A stretch of DNA of 64,000 nt from Sipunculus nudus. Its lineage: Eukaryota; Annelida; Sipuncula; Golfingiida; Sipunculidae. The stretch is from the NCBI GenBank assembly GCA_026874595.1, contig CM049307.1:95702330-95766329 (forward strand). Direction: 5' to 3'. The notes under the pieces are model-generated. The model was given only the letters and a program-made list of their open reading frames with translations. It was not told where the DNA came from and searched no databases. This document shows positions 63,061 to 64,000 of this stretch, piece after piece (within the stretch, counting starts at the first letter, position 1; every line of letters starts with the position of its first letter). The position numbers were made by a program, and so were the translations under genes.

Positions 63061-64000
63061 ATTCTGATTATAGCCGATTGAAGGCGAGATTCTTCACTTT
63101 CGATTTCCATTGAGGATCAGCCCTCAGCAGGTTGAATAGGAGGATTGTGCCCGATAACCGTGTTACACGGACAAGCGAACAAAACGAGTGCGCATTTAGG
63201 GGTACCTCAGCGGCATCACTCAACCAAAGGGGATTACTTTTCACCCAGGACCCGTGGTAGCCTGGTAAACTCCAGTGTATAAATTGAAGCGAAATGTGCT
63301 GCCTCACTGTTTGGTATTCCTACGCAAAAATGGAAAGCTGTAGGTGTAGGTGTATCATTTTGTGTGTTGTCGTCGAGGCGTGCAGACGTGTTTCTCAAGT
63401 GCGGCACACTATGCCGGCCGGTTGTTGTTATTAACTTTTACACCAGCTTGTTTCACAATTGAACAAATTTAGGTTCCTTTTTATATTCGCTGATTCCTAC
63501 ATGATGCCATGAAATGAACCTGGAATCAAGCACTAAAAGGACTAGAACAAGTTCTTCAGACTCTGACGGTACTATCCACCCGAATCCAAAGCAGGGCAAG
63601 ATAAACATGGAGGAAATCAGTGAAGTAACAGGTAACACATTGCTTTCTGTGATAAGAAATCTAAAAGGTGAGATAAAATCACTGAAGGAAGATTTCAAAG
63701 CTTGTCTTAGTGAGTCAGTTGAAAGAATGCGCCTAGATATTACGCAAATAATTGAGTCAAAATTAGCCGAGTTGAATAATCGTATAGACATCGAAATCGG
63801 TATCCTGACAAGGAGAATCGATGACTTGAATAGCAGAATGTCCGTGATAGAAAAATCCGCGCACAAGATAGGAAACAAGCCGTTTGATCCTGATGTCACT
63901 GTGGTAGCAGCTATTAGAGTGGTGCAAAATGATAATGAAGACCCTAAAAAGCTTGCAGAGAGAATTATTCAGGTAGGTGTTGGTCTAGATGATATACCTG
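63061..64000 (+). mobile_element. 5' end of a second LINE, cut by the right edge
   Basis: GC-richer non-coding sequence (63061-63513) precedes an intact ORF1-like frame that is open at the last base. The likely 5' UTR begins near 63061; its exact boundary is not visible. The edge hides ORF2. Confidence 0.6.
63514..64000 (+). CDS. LINE ORF1-like nucleic-acid-binding protein, 3'-partial
   Basis: The frame opens with ATG at 63514 (MNLESSTKRTRTSSSDSDG) and runs 162 codons to the window edge without a stop. A charged, serine-rich head leads to a heptad-rich coiled-coil region (LKEDFKACLSESVERM, then LNNRIDIEIGILTRRIDDLN). After it comes FDPDVTVVAAIRVVQNDNED followed by LAERIIQVGVGLDD, which resembles the start of the RRM-like domain of LINE ORF1 proteins. 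Such proteins trimerise and coat LINE RNA. An internal ATG at 63607 is also possible. No frame break is seen, so the copy may be young. Assignment is from domain order only. Confidence 0.72.
   Translation, partial: MNLESSTKRTRTSSSDSDGTIHPNPKQGKINMEEISEVTGNTLLSVIRNLKGEIKSLKEDFKACLSESVERMRLDITQIIESKLAELNNRIDIEIGILTRRIDDLNSRMSVIEKSAHKIGNKPFDPDVTVVAAIRVVQNDNEDPKKLAERIIQVGVGLDDIP

Noticed and set aside
63453-63899. Minus-strand 148-codon open frame
   Set aside because: It is antisense to the LINE ORF1 frame on the plus strand, which has coiled-coil and RRM-like features.

Overview
The window is animal nuclear DNA: AT-rich, with short exons separated by long introns, canonical GT/AG splice sites, many (TA)n microsatellites, LINE, SINE and MITE remnants, and no operon structure. 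The gene family and the repeat landscape best fit a mollusc, probably a bivalve. That is an inference from family resemblance, not from a search.

The main content is a cluster of three paralogous genes for secreted zinc metalloproteinases of the ADAMTS type (family M12B, metzincins). Copy A (+, 617-8620) is cut by the left edge and lacks its signal peptide and prodomain. Copy B (+, 18560-33043) is complete, with 17 coding exons and 626 codons. Copy C (-, 62432-47853) is complete, with 17 exons and 629 codons, and converges on copy B. Every intron shared by the copies has the same position and phase, so the cluster arose by duplication of a whole gene. The proteins have a signal peptide, a cysteine-free M12B prodomain ending in a furin site, a catalytic domain with HExxHNLGxPHD, an ADAMTS-type disintegrin-like/cysteine-rich module (GKWC motif) and two short six-cysteine modules ending in CCxSC. 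No thrombospondin repeat is visible. The likely role is furin-activated extracellular proteolysis.

From 8.7 to 18.5 kb, between A and B, there is repeat-rich DNA: a 1.5 kb element with a 9-bp target duplication and a recurring palindrome, ~140-bp degenerate tandem repeats, and an inverted pair of SINE-like copies. From 33 to 47.8 kb, between B and C, there are a 5'-truncated, frameshifted LINE (SGNH fragment, endonuclease, reverse transcriptase), a TIR element with a telomere-like core, and a region with eight copies of a GTAACGGAGTTGA-type motif that carries a nested hAT-type MITE with an exact 8-bp target duplication. Beyond C, the right edge enters another LINE whose ORF1 is open to the last base.

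The most unusual signal is a set of minisatellites that start at splice sites and look copied from them. There is a 32-bp unit repeated about 24 times from the donor of copy A's exon ending 6965, a 32-33-bp unit from the donor of copy B's exon ending 24325, and arrays running up to the acceptor of the same homologous exon in copies A and C.
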